From Petaurus breviceps papuanus (taxonomy: Eukaryota; Chordata; Mammalia; Diprotodontia; Petauridae), in the NCBI GenBank assembly GCA_028583685.1, contig JAMXIF010000003.1, forward strand, positions 71,675,925 to 71,739,924: 64,000 nucleotides of DNA. The letters are read 5' to 3'. Of this stretch, positions 11,690-23,119 are shown piece by piece. How positions within the stretch are numbered: position 1 is the first letter of the stretch; each line of letters starts with the position of its first letter. Position numbers and translations under genes: made by a program. Under the pieces are notes generated by a model. That model had not been told where the DNA came from. It saw only the letters and a program-made list of their open reading frames with translations, and did not search any database.

Positions 11690-12110
11690 AACTACCAGGG
11701 ATCTTTTAATTACCAAATCTAATGGTTCTCATTCCTCATCCTTCCTGACCTCCCTTCAGTATCTAACACAGCTGACCTCTTTCCCTTCCTGGCTTCCTTT
11801 TGGTTTTCCTCTAACCTAACTGCTTTCTCAGTTTCATTTTTAAATCTTCACCCATGTCTTGCCAAATGACTGTAGATAGATATATCCCAAGGCTCTATCA
11901 TCTCTTTCTGTCTCCTTTAATGACCTCAATTCCCATGGGTTCAATTATGTCTATACAAAAAAAAAAAAATCCTACACCTATTTATCCAGCCCTAGTGTCA
12001 GTCCTGAGCTCCGATCTCATATCAGCAACTGCCTACTGGACATAACTGTATGTACTGTAGACATCTCAAAAACAACCTAGCCAAAACAGACTACATCAAG
12101 GTTTAATTGC
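11690..12110 (+). mobile_element. L2 ORF2 (RT region), sense, second copy
   Basis: 'agtatctaacacagctgacc', 'ggttttcctctaacctaact', 'cccaaggctctatcatctct' and 'gcaactgcctactggacata' are L2 RT blocks in order. They cover the same region as 10770-11235, so this is a separate copy. Confidence 0.65.
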
Positions 12111-12244
12111 CATGTTACACCACTGTTCATAATGAGTTTTCAGTTTTCTTAAATTTTCATGTCTTTTTCACCTCAAGTATTATATAACTATTCCTTCCCC
12201 ATCCTGTATTTCTGTAGTTAATAATTAAAAAACAAAAACATACA

Positions 12245-12425
12245 TGTAGGAGGTAGGATGGTACAATGAAAAGAATTTAGGTTTTGCATTCAGTGGTCCT
12301 GGGTGCAAATCACACTCTTTTACTTACTACCCATGTGACCTTGAATAAGTTACTTATTAAGTTCTCTGAGCCCCAGTTTCCTCATAGGTAAATCTGTGAT
12401 CCTATAATCTTTGAAATGTAAACTG
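12245..12425 (+). mobile_element. MIR-family SINE (sense)
   Basis: Core 'catgtgaccttgaataagtt' then 'ccccagtttcctcataggta'. Confidence 0.7.
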
Positions 12426-12429
12426 AGGA

Positions 12430-13700
12430 CAAAATAATTCAATTTCTCAAAATCTAATTTATTTAGAATTCTGCAGGAACAAATGTATAACATAATGCAA
12501 AGTGTACCTCTAATTAAATATTCCAAATTAACTTTTCCAAATAAAACAGGAGATAGAATTGCTGTTATTCTACTATCTCTAGAAAAATTTAAGTTCCTTC
12601 CAGGAAGCAACTTTTCTATTCATTCAAAACACTCCTATGTGTGGAGGATACACAGATTATCAATAAATGTTTGCTGAACTTAAGTGGATTTTGATGTGTG
12701 TGGGTCACATTAAATAAAATTCTTCAAGACAACTTTAGCAACTATTTATAAAAAAAAGGATAAAAAGCAACAATAAGAGAAATATGTAATTTCTGCAGAG
12801 TGAAATTCATCTCTTTGAGTAATGCTAATTCCAGCAGGTCCCTCGTCCTTCATTACTGCTGTGATCATCTACAGAGATCAATCCCCTTCCTTAACTGAAA
12901 CTCTAAACTCCAGCTCTTCTGGGTTACCATAATTGACTTTAATCAGGCCAATACAACACACTGTAACAAGCACTATCATTAAAAATAAAACACTATTATG
13001 AGTGTTAATTATGACCATGACTTTCTCCCTCCTAGGCCTGCTTCTCCCCTAACTTCTCTTTTTCTGTGGAGGACATCACCATCTTCCCAGTAATAACACT
13101 GGCTTGGCAGCACAGGGACAACATATGAAAGAGCAACTGAAGGTAGGGCTGAAAGGGAAAAAAAAATGAAAGGAGGGCTGGTTTGCAGCAAAGAAAGGAC
13201 AGATCAGAGAGGGCCATCAAGTCTTTACTGGCATTTCAGAGCAGAAGACAATCATTATCATCTCTGAGCTGAATCTACCCAAACATTTAAGGACTAAAGT
13301 TAAGTAACAAAAAGTAGTCTGCTTTTCTCTTCCTCTATACAGTCTCCTGTAATATAGTCTTCTTGCTTCTTTTATCAAAACATTTCTGATAATCTCATTG
13401 TTTCCCCAAATGTAAAGAGATTAGGAATTAGCTAGAAATAAATATAAAACTTAAATTAGGAAAAAGAACCTAAATAGTATACATTTTTTTGTCTAGGGGC
13501 TCTGAGTCATTGCAATTGTACTACTACTACTAATTTTCCATCTGATATATGCAAAGAAAAAAAATCTCAAAGACCTAAGAGTCATCATATTGCCCACAGG
13601 CTAAAATGTAAGCTAATTCTTATAACAGAGTTTGGCTAATTAAATAGACAAAGAAAAGAAAGTTAGGGATTAGAAGATATTGGTTAAAGAAAAAGATCAT
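12430..13700. other. No recognised feature
   Basis: Apart from an L2-like tail at about 12658-12680, no repeat family or exon is recognised. Open frames near 13009-13220 are short and unlike known proteins. Confidence 0.55.
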
Positions 13701-13709
13701 AACCTAAAC

Positions 13710-13946
13710 CAGTGGTTCTCAATGTGTCATCTTGGGACTCCTGGGGGTCCCTGAGACGCAGAGGATTCACAGGTCAAAACTAGTTTCATAATAATAATAC
13801 CAAAGTGCTTTAATTTCTAATACTATAAATATTGATGGCTATAGTATAACCTAAATAAGAAAAGCAACTGGGGGAGGGGGTGGGATCTTAAAATTATTTC
13901 TGAGAGTATAAAGAAATGCTGAGACCAAAAAGTTTGAGAACCACTT
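13710..13946. mobile_element. hAT-type (Charlie/MER5-like) non-autonomous DNA transposon
   Basis: The termini are inverted: CAGTGGTTCTCAA at 13710-13722 and TTTGAGAACCACTT at the right end (CAGTGGTTCTCAAA when reversed, last base changed). Imperfect 8-bp flanks ACCTAAAC and TCCCAAAC match at 6 of 8, as expected for a hAT duplication. At 237 bp it has no transposase. Confidence 0.85.
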
Positions 13947-14569
13947 TCCCAAACCAGAATGGACTAGGGAGGACTCAACTCTGCCTGATGCAGCAAAAAC
14001 ACATATTTGTCAACTAATTGCACATTCCAAAGCAACACTCAACAGTGTTACAAACAGCTAACAAAATCCCTTTTGCCCACTGTCACTTGACATTCCTCCA
14101 TGCCAAATCCAGCTTTCTCTCCCAGTTGTACAAGCTTCTAAACTTTTCCCTTTTGAGTGTGGCACTGGCACTTTAGGGAGGTAATAACCTAACTACTACC
14201 CAACTTCACCCATAGCACCTGCTGAGGCAAAATCCCACATATGGTGAAATTGCACAATGCACCCCAAGGTTAACAAACTTCTTTAATCACAATGTCCTTG
14301 TGGTCCATCAGGGAAGGTCATAATCCAGACTACCTGATAACTAACTGTCCCTGAAGTCTCCTTTCCATTCAGTCTCTGGGAATTTGCCCTTGCCCAACAT
14401 CAATTACACACAGGGGTAGAAACCCAAAGAACTGGGCTCCAGATCTAGTTACATAATGCTCTGTTCAGGTGAATCACTATATGCCCCTGTGGAACTGTAG
14501 AATTGGATCTGCACCCTTGCATGCCTTTAAGTGATAAACTAATTGTGAACTTCTGACCACATGTATTTA

Positions 14570-14945
14570 TTCTCAAACAATCCTTACTTTCAATCTAAAG
14601 GGGGAAGGAGGAACAACATCCAAAAAAACAAAACAAAAAATCAAAACTGTGTACAAGGTGTATATAGGAAAAATTATAAATATATTCAACAGAGGGAAGA
14701 TGCCAGAATTCAGAGGATTGGAAAAGATTTCTCAAAGAAAGTAGGACTTTAGCAGGGAGTTGAAAGAAGCCAGGAGACAGAAATGAGAAGGAAGAGTATT
14801 CCAGGCCAGTGAAAATGCCCAGAGCCTAGAGATGGAGTGTCTTCTTTGTGGAACAGGAAGGAGGTCAATGTCACTGGACTGAAGAGTACATGGAGGGGGA
14901 AGGGAATATAAGACTGGGGGGGAGAAAGAACCATTAATAAAATAT
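14570..14945 (-). mobile_element. L2 3' part, antisense
   Basis: 'actttagcagggagttgaaa', 'gaagagtattccaggcc' and 'gatggagtgtcttctttgtg' are reversed L2 blocks. Confidence 0.7.
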
Positions 14946-14989
14946 TACTGGCAGAATCTTTGAATTTTCACTCATTCCTTTTTTCATTT

Positions 14990-15935
14990 CTCTATTCAAT
15001 TCTCATGGAAAAGATAAAGAGATATAGATTAGACAATATGGATTCAGAAATAAATGAACAGCCAGATTCAAAAAGTAGTTGCTAATCATTATGTCAAAAT
15101 GGCAGGTTTCCAGTGGAATATTCCACAGATTTTTATTTGGCCCTGGGCTTTTGGACATTTTTAACACTGGCTTGCATAAAAAGCAGAGATGGTATGTTCA
15201 TCAGATTTGCTGATGACACAAAGTTGGAATAGTTAGCACAATGGATGACAGAGTCAGGTTCTTGAGAGACTAAAACATTGGTCTGAATTTAATAGGGGAA
15301 TGAAATTATATAGGAATGTATCTGGGTACAAAAAAAAACAGCTCTACAAAAATAATTAAGGGTAAACATGGGTAAAGGTTAAAGTAAGGGACAGCAAATC
15401 TGGGGGTTTAATGGATTTCAAGCTCAATATGAGTTTAGAAGTGTGATGTGGCAACTAATGCACAAAAATCTAGTGATAATTCTATTTGTAAATAACCTTT
15501 GTCAGATCTCACCTGGAGTGCTGGGCTCATTTCCAGGCTGCATAACATAATTTAAGAAGGACTCAGAAATCATACAGAAGAAAGGAACCAAGATGATGAA
15601 GGGCCTCTAGCTCATGGCACATGAAGGTCAGCTGAAGGAAATAGATGGACTTAGAGAAAAAATGATTCATGAGGGAAGAAGAAGGGGAGAGACATGATAG
15701 TGGTTTTCAAAGGATTTGAAGGACTGTCAAGTGGAAAAGGGATTAGACTTGTTCTGTTTAGCCACAGAAGGCAGAACTAGGTGCAATAGATGGAAGCTTC
15801 AAAAAGGTTATTTCAAGCTTGCTGTCACGAAAAACGTCCTAGGTACTAGAATGGCCAGCTCCTAGAGATCAGGAGTTTCCCTCCCTTAGAGATCTTTGAG
15901 CAGTGCTAGGGATGCTATAAGGAGGATTCCTTTGT
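14990..15935 (+). mobile_element. CR1/L3 LINE, RT C-terminal part to near 3' end
   Basis: Conserved blocks occur in order: 'catcagatttgctgatgaca' (15199-15218), 'gtttagaagtgtgatgtggc' (15433-15452), 'cacctggagtgctgggctca' (15511-15530), 'gattagacttgttctgttta' (15741-15760). This is a long copy of an ancient family with no intact frame. Confidence 0.75.
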
Positions 15936-16129
15936 GCATTGGATCTATATTGTCTCAGGAACTCTCTGGCTTTGTTTTCTATATGAAATTTCTCAGAAGC
16001 TATATTGATGATCCTCTTTTTCAAGGATTATTTTCTACCCCAAAGCTGCTGCCACCCAAGATGTCATTATCCTGCCTGACTAAAAGAATCACAGGTAACT
16101 GGATCAGGAACACTGTGCATGAATGACCT

Positions 16130-16505
16130 CCTCAGGCTACTTGAAAGTATTTCTATCTACCTCTACTGTGGCCTTCAGCTTCAAATCAATATAAACTGTT
16201 GGTAGAGGAGACCACTCACTGCCATTGTTTCTCCCTCACCCACAAAAATGCAGATCTGCCGAACTAAGCTCTAGGTTTTTTTTTCTTCTAAAAGTTAAGG
16301 GAAGTCTCAGAAAGATATTTAATTTGTTTCACAGTTTGCTTTTATACTCCAAAGAAAATGGTAGCTCTTTTGATAAGAGCTTTTCACCCTGCATCCCAGC
16401 CAGTCATACATTAAGTGATTAAAACATGGGTGCAATTTACCCCCAAAGCCCAAAGAAAAATGTGCAGACACTAGAAATATAAAGAAAAGAAAAGAAAAAG
16501 AATGG
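16130..16505. other. No recognised feature
   Basis: Unassigned intron sequence; the open frame 16225-16422 resembles no known protein. Confidence 0.5.
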
Positions 16506-16817
16506 TGTAGACTAAATCAAGGAATTTACATTCCACTGAGAAGAGGATACAAGAGATCTACATTGACTGATGCAAAGAATATATATGAAGAAAAAAAAAA
16601 GATGTGGGGAAAAATGTCAAGAACTGAGAGGACTAGGTACTGCACAGGAGCTTGCCCCAAACTTTGCTTTAAATGAAACTAAGGATTCTAAAAGGAAAAG
16701 GCAAGGAAGAGAATGAATTTTATACTTGGGGGACCATTTATGCAAAGACAGAAAGGGTAAGGAGATTCACACAACTGTTAGCAAGCCAATATGGCTGTAA
16801 CAAAGAATTCATGGAGA

Positions 16818-16974
16818 GGGGCAGATAGGTGGTTCAAGTGAATAGAGCACTGGCCCTGGAGTCAGGAGGATTTCAAATCTGACCTCAGACACTTGACCCA
16901 CTCACTAGCTGTGTTACCTTGGGCAAGTCACTTAACCCCAATTTCCTTGCCTTCCCTCCTCCTCCAAAAAAAAA
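16818..16974 (+). mobile_element. tRNA-derived SINE, tail type A (first of a same-site pair)
   Basis: 'ggcagataggtggttcaagt' head, C-rich tail, poly-A. Flanked by AAAGAATTCATGGAGA at 16802-16817 and 16975-16990, an exact 16-bp duplication. Confidence 0.93.
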
Positions 16975-16990
16975 AAAGAATTCATGGAGA

Positions 16991-17148
16991 GGGGCGGCTA
17001 GGTGGTGCAGGGAGTAAGAGCGCTGGCCCTGGAGTCAGGAGGACCCAGGATCAGTTCTGGCCTTAGATACTTAACACCCACACAAAAAAGAACTGGCCAT
17101 GTAACCTTAGCCAAGTTACTTAACCCCAATTGCTTTAAGAAAAAAAAA
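16991..17148 (+). mobile_element. tRNA-derived SINE, tail type B (second of a same-site pair)
   Basis: 'ggggcggctaggtggtgcag' head and 'ccccaattgctttaag' plus poly-A tail. Left flank is the 16975-16990 copy of AAAGAATTCATGGAGA; the right flank is a third copy at 17149-17164. It belongs to a different tail type from its neighbour. Confidence 0.93.
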
Positions 17149-17744
17149 AAAGAATTCATGGAGAAAAATCATGAAATAAGATTGCAGAGGTAGGTGGAAG
17201 TCACATTGTTAAGCACTTTAAATTTCAGGATGAGGAATAACATGGTCAGATTAGTATTTTAGAAATATTAATTTGGAATCTATGAGAGGATGTATTGGAG
17301 AAAATATTGCAATCTAGATAAGAAATGGTAAGAGTAGATGTGAGAGATGCAGAGGTATAAATTACAAGATCCGGAAAAATCATCATATATGTAGGATAAG
17401 AAAGAGCAAGAAGTCAAAGCTAACACCAACATTGTGATTCTGGGTGACTAAAAGATCATAAAGAATGGTGGTGAGAAAAACAGGGATCTGTGGAAGGGAC
17501 AGATAACAAAATTAAGGTAACAAAATACAGAAAAATGAGGAGTGGCTTCTTTGAACAAGAGAAAGAAAACCAATCTGCATGTAGGGAGCCATGTTGTAAA
17601 GGAGTTAAATGCGCAACAGAAGAGTCTATATTTGATCCTAGAGATAATATGGCACCATTGAAATTTATTCAGCACAGAACTGACATGGTCTATAGCTGTG
17701 ATTCTGGAATATCATTGCCAGCTACGTGGAGGATGGCTCCCTCT

Positions 17745-17980
17745 TCTTTCTTTCCCCTTATCTCAAATCACTCAAATGACTTCTGCCACTATCTCCCTCG
17801 TGCTGTTATACATAAAGCCATAGCCTTTCTCCTTGCCAAGGCATACACCTCTCCATCCACAAGTGATCCTATACTATCCCAAAGTCACCAACAAATTGTC
17901 CCCTCTATCATTTCTACTCTCTTGCTTATCTTCAATTTCTCCCTGTCTACTAGCTATTTTCCATATCTACAATGCTTGTG
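17745..17980 (+). mobile_element. L2 ORF2 fragment, sense
   Basis: 'tccttgccaaggcatacacc' (17830-17849) and 'caatttctccctgtctacta' (17933-17952) match L2 upstream of the RT core. Confidence 0.6.
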
Positions 17981-18009
17981 ACTTTATAACCAAGTGCAAT
18001 GTCTTCCCT

Positions 18010-18205
18010 GTCAATGAGGCTGTCTTCTAGTTTTTTGGATGCTTCTCCTGTTGTTAATAAAAAAGATTTGATAGCCCTCATTCAGGGTATTAGCTTGCTG
18101 AGGAGGCCGAGACCCTCTTTACTGGCAAGTTCACACTTTGCTAATAAACTGACAGCACTCAAAACTTTGTGCCTCGATTTACCTTAATTTCAATTGCAAC
18201 AGGTT
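18010..18205 (+). mobile_element. LTR-like relic (3' part)
   Basis: 'tgctaataaactgacagcac' with the polyadenylation signal AATAAA, followed about 20 bases later by 'tttgtgcctcgatttacc', resembles the R/U5 end of a retroviral LTR. The 5' boundary is not seen and no internal genes follow. A broken, probably old solo fragment. Confidence 0.4.
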
Positions 18206-18309
18206 TGTTTTGCCATGTTATACTTGGATTTTGCATGTCACTGCACTAAATATCTAGATATCCAGTGATACAACTATATATCTGATAATACAAAGATATA
18301 TATCTCTCT

Positions 18310-18395
18310 ACCGTATTACTTCACCTGTAAAATGAGATTGTATCTGATGATCTCCAAGGTCCCTTCCAGCTCTACAAATCTAATGTTAAATTAAG
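18310..18395 (+). mobile_element. MIR 3' fragment
   Basis: 'cttcacctgtaaaatgagat' and 'aaggtcccttccagctctac'. Confidence 0.6.
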
Positions 18396-18659
18396 TTTTT
18401 GAATATTAAATTTTATTTTGTGGGTAGGATACTTAAGTATCCTGTAGAGTAGAGATGTATGGTTGGCCGTTCTGGTAGTATTGGATTGTTATACTAGAAG
18501 TGGAGATATGTATTTACCTATATACACAGATGAGAGTCCACACCAAAAGCAAGCTTATAGAAAGCATTTCAACAAAGGAGAGACTGTAGAAAGAGAAAAA
18601 TGAAGGGTTAATGATTAAGCTTTTTATAGGAATGCCTACAGGTAAGGAGAAGGCCCATA

Positions 18660-18836
18660 AGGTCATAGATTTTGAGGCCAAAGGAATCTCAAAGGTCATT
18701 TAATATAATCTCATCTTATAGTTGAGAAAACTGAAATTAAATGATTTGCCCAAGGTTACAGAGGTACTAAATTGCAGTCAGAATTTAAACTCAGATCTTC
18801 AGATGTCAAATCCAACATTCTTTCCATTTTGTTGCC
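18660..18836 (-). mobile_element. MIR-family SINE, antisense
   Basis: 'tgatttgcccaaggttacag' (18741-18760), preceded by 'ttgagaaaactgaaatt'. Confidence 0.75.
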
Positions 18837-19029
18837 TTGAATTTAGAAATAAGAAGAGAAGGAGCAATTAGAAAAGTAGAAGAAACCAAGAAAATGTATC
18901 ATAGAAGCCAAGGAAGAGTTTTCATGTCGTTGTTTCAAAGGAGCAGCATAGCAGTGATGAACAATGAAGCACACAGCAGCAGCCTTACCCTTGTCCTTAA
19001 GAAGTTCATATATGTAATTCATAAGATAA

Positions 19030-19407
19030 TTCAATTCAACAAATATTTATCAAGTTCCACAATGTGCAAAGCATTGTGTTAGACAGCGAGATACAGAGAT
19101 GCAAATGAAACAGTCCCTCACAAGGGAAAATAAAAAGTACACAAATAAGCAGAATATAAAGAAAATTGAAGGGGGGATCAGAGAAAGCTTCACTGGCACC
19201 TGACTTGACAAACCTTGATTTTAAACAATGTCTGTGAAATGTGGAGATGCAAAAAGAGCACATTCCATGTATTTTCAGGGAACAGCTCGTAGTTCACTTT
19301 GCAGAATGCAGGGTTTGTGAAAGAAGGAAGGAAAAGTAGTTATACATGCAAGGTCATGGAAGGATTTAAATGCCAGACTAAGAAATCTGTATTTGATCCT
19401 CTAGGTC
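19030..19407 (-). mobile_element. L2 3' part, antisense
   Basis: 'caacaaatatttatcaagtt' (19038-19057) with 'gcattgtgttagacagcgag' is the reversed L2 end, followed by ORF2-derived 'tatttgatcctctaggtc'. Confidence 0.65.
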
Positions 19408-19639
19408 AGTGTTCTCCAAACTGTAAGGATTGTATACCTCTATCTCTAAGAATCCCCATATTTACTGATTACATTTACTTATTTACTTATCAGAGTTGCT
19501 ATATTCACATGTAGTCTGATGGGAAAGGACCCCTTTACTTTGGTCCCAAATACAGAAGGTCCATTTGTTTGTTTAAGGATTTTCAGGGATCCCTTCCAAC
19601 AACTCTGGGAAGCCCACACAGACTGTAAACCACCCATCT

Positions 19640-20230
19640 AGGAACATAATCACAGAACTTTGGAATTGGAAGGGCCTTTAGTGACCATTTAGTCCAACCA
19701 ACACAAGAAAGGAATGGCTCTCTAGCCTCTATTTGACTTCCCCAAAGGGGAAATCCACCACTTCTAAAGGCAAGTCAATAAACTTTTGGACAGCTCTGCT
19801 GGGAGGCCCTTCCTAACGGCAACCTTAACCTCTCCCAACTTCTACTTACTGCTTCAGGTTCTAACTTGTTAGGCTAAAAAGAAAAAACTATAATCTCTTC
19901 TCCATATATATGGCAGCCCTTCACATCCTTGAACTCAGTCAGCTATCATTTCTCACCCTCAAATTCCACTTATCTTTTCTCCAGACTAAAATATACCCAG
20001 TTCCTTTGATCTATTCTCAAATGTCATGAATTCAAATCCCTTCACCACAATGGTTTCCCTCCTCTGGACATTCTCTATATTCTTCTTAAATTGTGGTACC
20101 CACAATAGAACACAATATAGAGTAAGTGAAGTGTGACAAGGGCAGATTAAAATGGAATGGAATGGAATAGTCACTTCCCTATTCCTAGAAAGTATGACCC
20201 TCCTAATATAACCCAAAATTAAGATTAAGG
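19640..20230 (-). mobile_element. CR1/L3 LINE, 3' half, antisense
   Basis: The 3' end reversed ('gaattggaagggcctttagt'), then 'ttttggacagctctgctggg', 'ctgcttcaggttctaacttg', 'ccctcctctggacattctct' and 'aatagaacacaatatagagt', all CR1/L3 blocks in reverse order. Confidence 0.7.
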
Positions 20231-20329
20231 CTAGATAAATCAATCTGGAAATCCCTTGCAGAGAGGATAACTGAACCCATAACAACAGAAATCACTGAGA
20301 CAGGGTGCAGAGTGAAAAGGCCTAAAACA

Positions 20330-20790
20330 GAGCTCTGGTCCACAATGGAATGGGTAGCTCTGCAATGGTAAAGGGAATTTTCAGATCTTCCCTGCCCCTT
20401 ATAGGCCTAAGGGAATTTGGAGATCTTTCCTGCTTTTAAGATCTTCCCTGACCCCTAACAACCTGAATATAATCACATGGAACCTGTGGTGGGAGGAGCT
20501 TGCTGAAGGGTGGAGCAGAGCCCAGAGGAAGCTAGGAGTCAAAGCAGTCACATGGAGGGAGAAGAAAAGACTGCAGTCAAGGAGACAGTTAGGCTTCTGG
20601 GTGTTTGTGGGAAGACCAAAGGATGGTGTGTTACAGTATATTAACTTCTTTGCTGACACAATGGATTTGATTTTCTGGGGTCTGAATAAATGTTTTGTTT
20701 CTATCTTATCTATGGAGTCTGTTATATTTTGTGATTCAGAATTATGCTGGCATATTTCTAGTTGCCATCGGTGCTGTGAATATTGCCTTG
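20330..20790 (+). mobile_element. LTR-like relic
   Basis: A 460-bp stretch has repeated 'ggaattttcagatcttccct' and 'ggaatttggagatctttcct' motifs near its start, and 'gtctgaataaatgttttgtt' (polyadenylation signal) about 100 bp before its end. The style is that of marsupial retroviral LTRs. No internal retroviral region adjoins it, so it would be a broken or solo copy. Tentative. Confidence 0.4.
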
Positions 20791-20799
20791 GTGACACAA

Positions 20800-21130
20800 G
20801 CTCACAAAGACAGCAAGAAGCAGTCAAACTGACAGGAGAACTGGGAAAGTACAGTGTAACAAGAACCCAGAAAAAAAAGAGTACTGAGGAGTGCATGGTG
20901 ATTAATAGTACCAAATACTGCAGAGAAAGGTCAAGAATGATGAGGACTGGATGTGGCAGTTAAGAGAACATTGGGGGGGGGGGGGAAGGGAGAGCATTTG
21001 TTAACTTTGGATAGAACAGTTTCAAATGAGTGATGAGGTCAGGAACCAAACTGCAAAGAGTTAAGAAGTGAAGAGAGGAAATTGAGGCAATAAATGTAGA
21101 TAGCTTTTACAAGAAGATTGGCTGTTAACA
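20800..21130 (-). mobile_element. L2 fragment, antisense
   Basis: 'atgaggactggatgtggcag', a G-run, then 'gagtgatgaggtcaggaacc' (21027-21046) and 'agaggaaattgaggcaataa' follow L2 ORF2 reversed. Confidence 0.6.
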
Positions 21131-21134
21131 GTAA

Positions 21135-22245
21135 GAGATAGAAGACAGTAGCTTCCCACATTTACATCATCTGCAACACTTGAAAAGCATAAGTTCATAT
21201 CCAACTGACAAAAATGCTAAATAACAAAAGGCCAAAGCACAAGTCTCTGGGGAGCTCCTTTAAAGACCTCTCTCAAAGTTGAGACTAAACCGAATTTGGA
21301 TCCAATCATTCAAGGAGTCATTAAATCACCAAAGTACCTCTTCTTTACTTCCACCAGAAAAACATCATAGACTTGATTAAATGCTTGGGTTAGAACTATA
21401 ACATCTATCTACTTTTCCATGGAGTTCCATCTATTAAATAGATTTTCAAAGCAACCAAGGACCCTTATTAAGTCTATCAGAACTATTAACTCACAGGAGA
21501 GTAAACTCAGGTTGTGTAGCTCACCTCACAGGGAAGAGTGAAGCATTTCCCCCAGCCATTAGGATCAAATTACAAAGGAATCAGGCCATGTTTCCACAGC
21601 CCCTAGGACAAAAATGAATGGTCCTGTCCTCTAGGAACTTAAAAACCTACTACTTTTATCTAAACAGTTTCATCTCCTTATATTTTCTCTATTCCCCCCC
21701 TAAAAAAAAGTCTAAATCTAAGTATTATTTTATTCCCCACTGCATATTTTCATGTGTAGTCATTGGTACCTCTTCCCTTTGCATCAAAACCTCTTATGTC
21801 ACAAAAGCCTGATGCTGCTATAAAACAATATAATGTTCCAAAGACCAAATAACTTCCAGACATCAGGGAAAGTAGTGTGCAAATCAGCAGATAGCACAAA
21901 ATCAAGGCCTACAAAACTGGATTTGGGATTGGAATAAAAAGATATATTTATGTTATAAAAACCAGGTAGCTCTGAGATTAATCTTCTGATATTAGTTTAA
22001 AAAAAAAAAGCTAGTTTATCTTTGTCACTACAATTTACTAAGTAATGCAATTCAAAAAGAAATAAAATAATCTATTTGAAAATTACATTCATTTTTCTAA
22101 CAACCAGATCATTCAGAAAGAAGTTGAAACCACACAGGAAGGGTTAGAGAACAGGATCTTCTATCTTCTTCCCCACACCAACATAGGAAGCTTAGTCATT
22201 TCAAGATAGGATCATGTATATCAGGAGTGGCAAAATACTTCTATT
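21135..22245. other. Mostly unassigned; possible old LINE piece at 21160-21430
   Basis: 'caagtctctggggagctcct' and 'catagacttgattaaatgct' recall reversed LINE RT sequence, but the match is weak. The remainder shows nothing I recognise. Confidence 0.35.
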
Positions 22246-22249
22246 TGCT

Positions 22250-22450
22250 TTCTATTAAGCAGTTCAATGGAATAGTGGCTATAGTTCCAGACAGCATCAG
22301 GAAGATATCAGGTTTGAGTTTTGCTGCAGACATCTGCTAGCTGTGTGACCCTGGACAATAATTTAACCTCTCTATCCTTCAGTTTCTCATCTGTAAAATA
22401 AAGAATTAGACCCAACAGCCTCCAATTTCTCATTCAGCTCTAAATCTGTA
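22250..22450 (+). mobile_element. MIR-family SINE (sense)
   Basis: 'agctgtgtgaccctggacaa', 'ctctatccttcagtttctca' and 'ctgtaaaataaagaattaga'. Confidence 0.75.
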
Positions 22451-22460
22451 CTTCTATATA

Positions 22461-22614
22461 TTTTTTTTAAGCAATCAGGGTTAAGTAACTTGCTCAAGGT
22501 TACACGGCCAGGTGTTTCTGGGTGGGTGCTAGGTGTCTGAGCCCGGGATTCGATCTCCAGGTCATCCTGACACAGGAGCTGGTGCTCTTACTCGCTGTGC
22601 TACCTGGCCACCCC
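22461..22614 (-). mobile_element. tRNA-derived SINE, tail type B, antisense
   Basis: Starts with poly-T, 'taagtaacttgctcaaggtt', and ends in the reversed head 'tgctacctggccacccc'. Target duplication TTCTATAT at 22452-22459 and about 22617-22624. Confidence 0.9.
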
Positions 22615-22929
22615 AATTCTATATTTTTTAAATTAGATTTTCTCACAATCCTGATGTTACTAAACACCACAAAAGTTGGCTGGGTCTACTTTCACCTGTG
22701 ATAAATGCAACATGGCAATCCAATTCCATATAGGAGAAAAATTTTTGAGTTTCCTTTATTCTATTCATTTGAAGAAAAGAGTTTTGAAAAGGAATTAGGA
22801 AGGCAGATAATCATCCATGAGTATAAAGTTAAATCAGATGAAGGAAGAACTAAAAAGAAGAACCCTTAAATGGAAAGAAACTCATGGTTAATTATGAGAA
22901 AATAGGAAAAATATTATTTGATTAAATTA

Positions 22930-23118
22930 TAGATCAAAGATTTATAGCTTGAAAGTAATTTAAGTTTAATGTCCTCATTTTGTAGATGACAAAGTTTCAG
23001 TGGAGAAAGATTAAAAGAACTGCCCAAGGTCACACAGACAAGGTAGTGTAAGAGCTGGTATTAGAACCCAAATGCTCTGATAACAAATCTAGGCCTTCTC
23101 TACATCACCACACTGCCT
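22930..23118 (-). mobile_element. MIR-family SINE, antisense
   Basis: 'ctgcccaaggtcacacagac' (23020-23039) and 'attttgtagatgacaaagtt'. Confidence 0.75.
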
Positions 23119-23119
23119 C

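Larger units (their letters stand above)
16510..17700 (-). mobile_element. L2, antisense, interrupted by two SINEs
   Basis: Reversed L2 blocks lie on both sides of the SINEs, for example 'aacatggtcagattagtatt' (17239-17258), 'ttgcaatctagataagaaat' (17307-17326), 'tctatatttgatcctagaga' (17625-17644). Confidence 0.6.

Noticed and set aside
17490-17981. 163-codon plus-strand frame
   Set aside because: It crosses from an antisense L2 into a sense L2 piece; no single protein is encoded.
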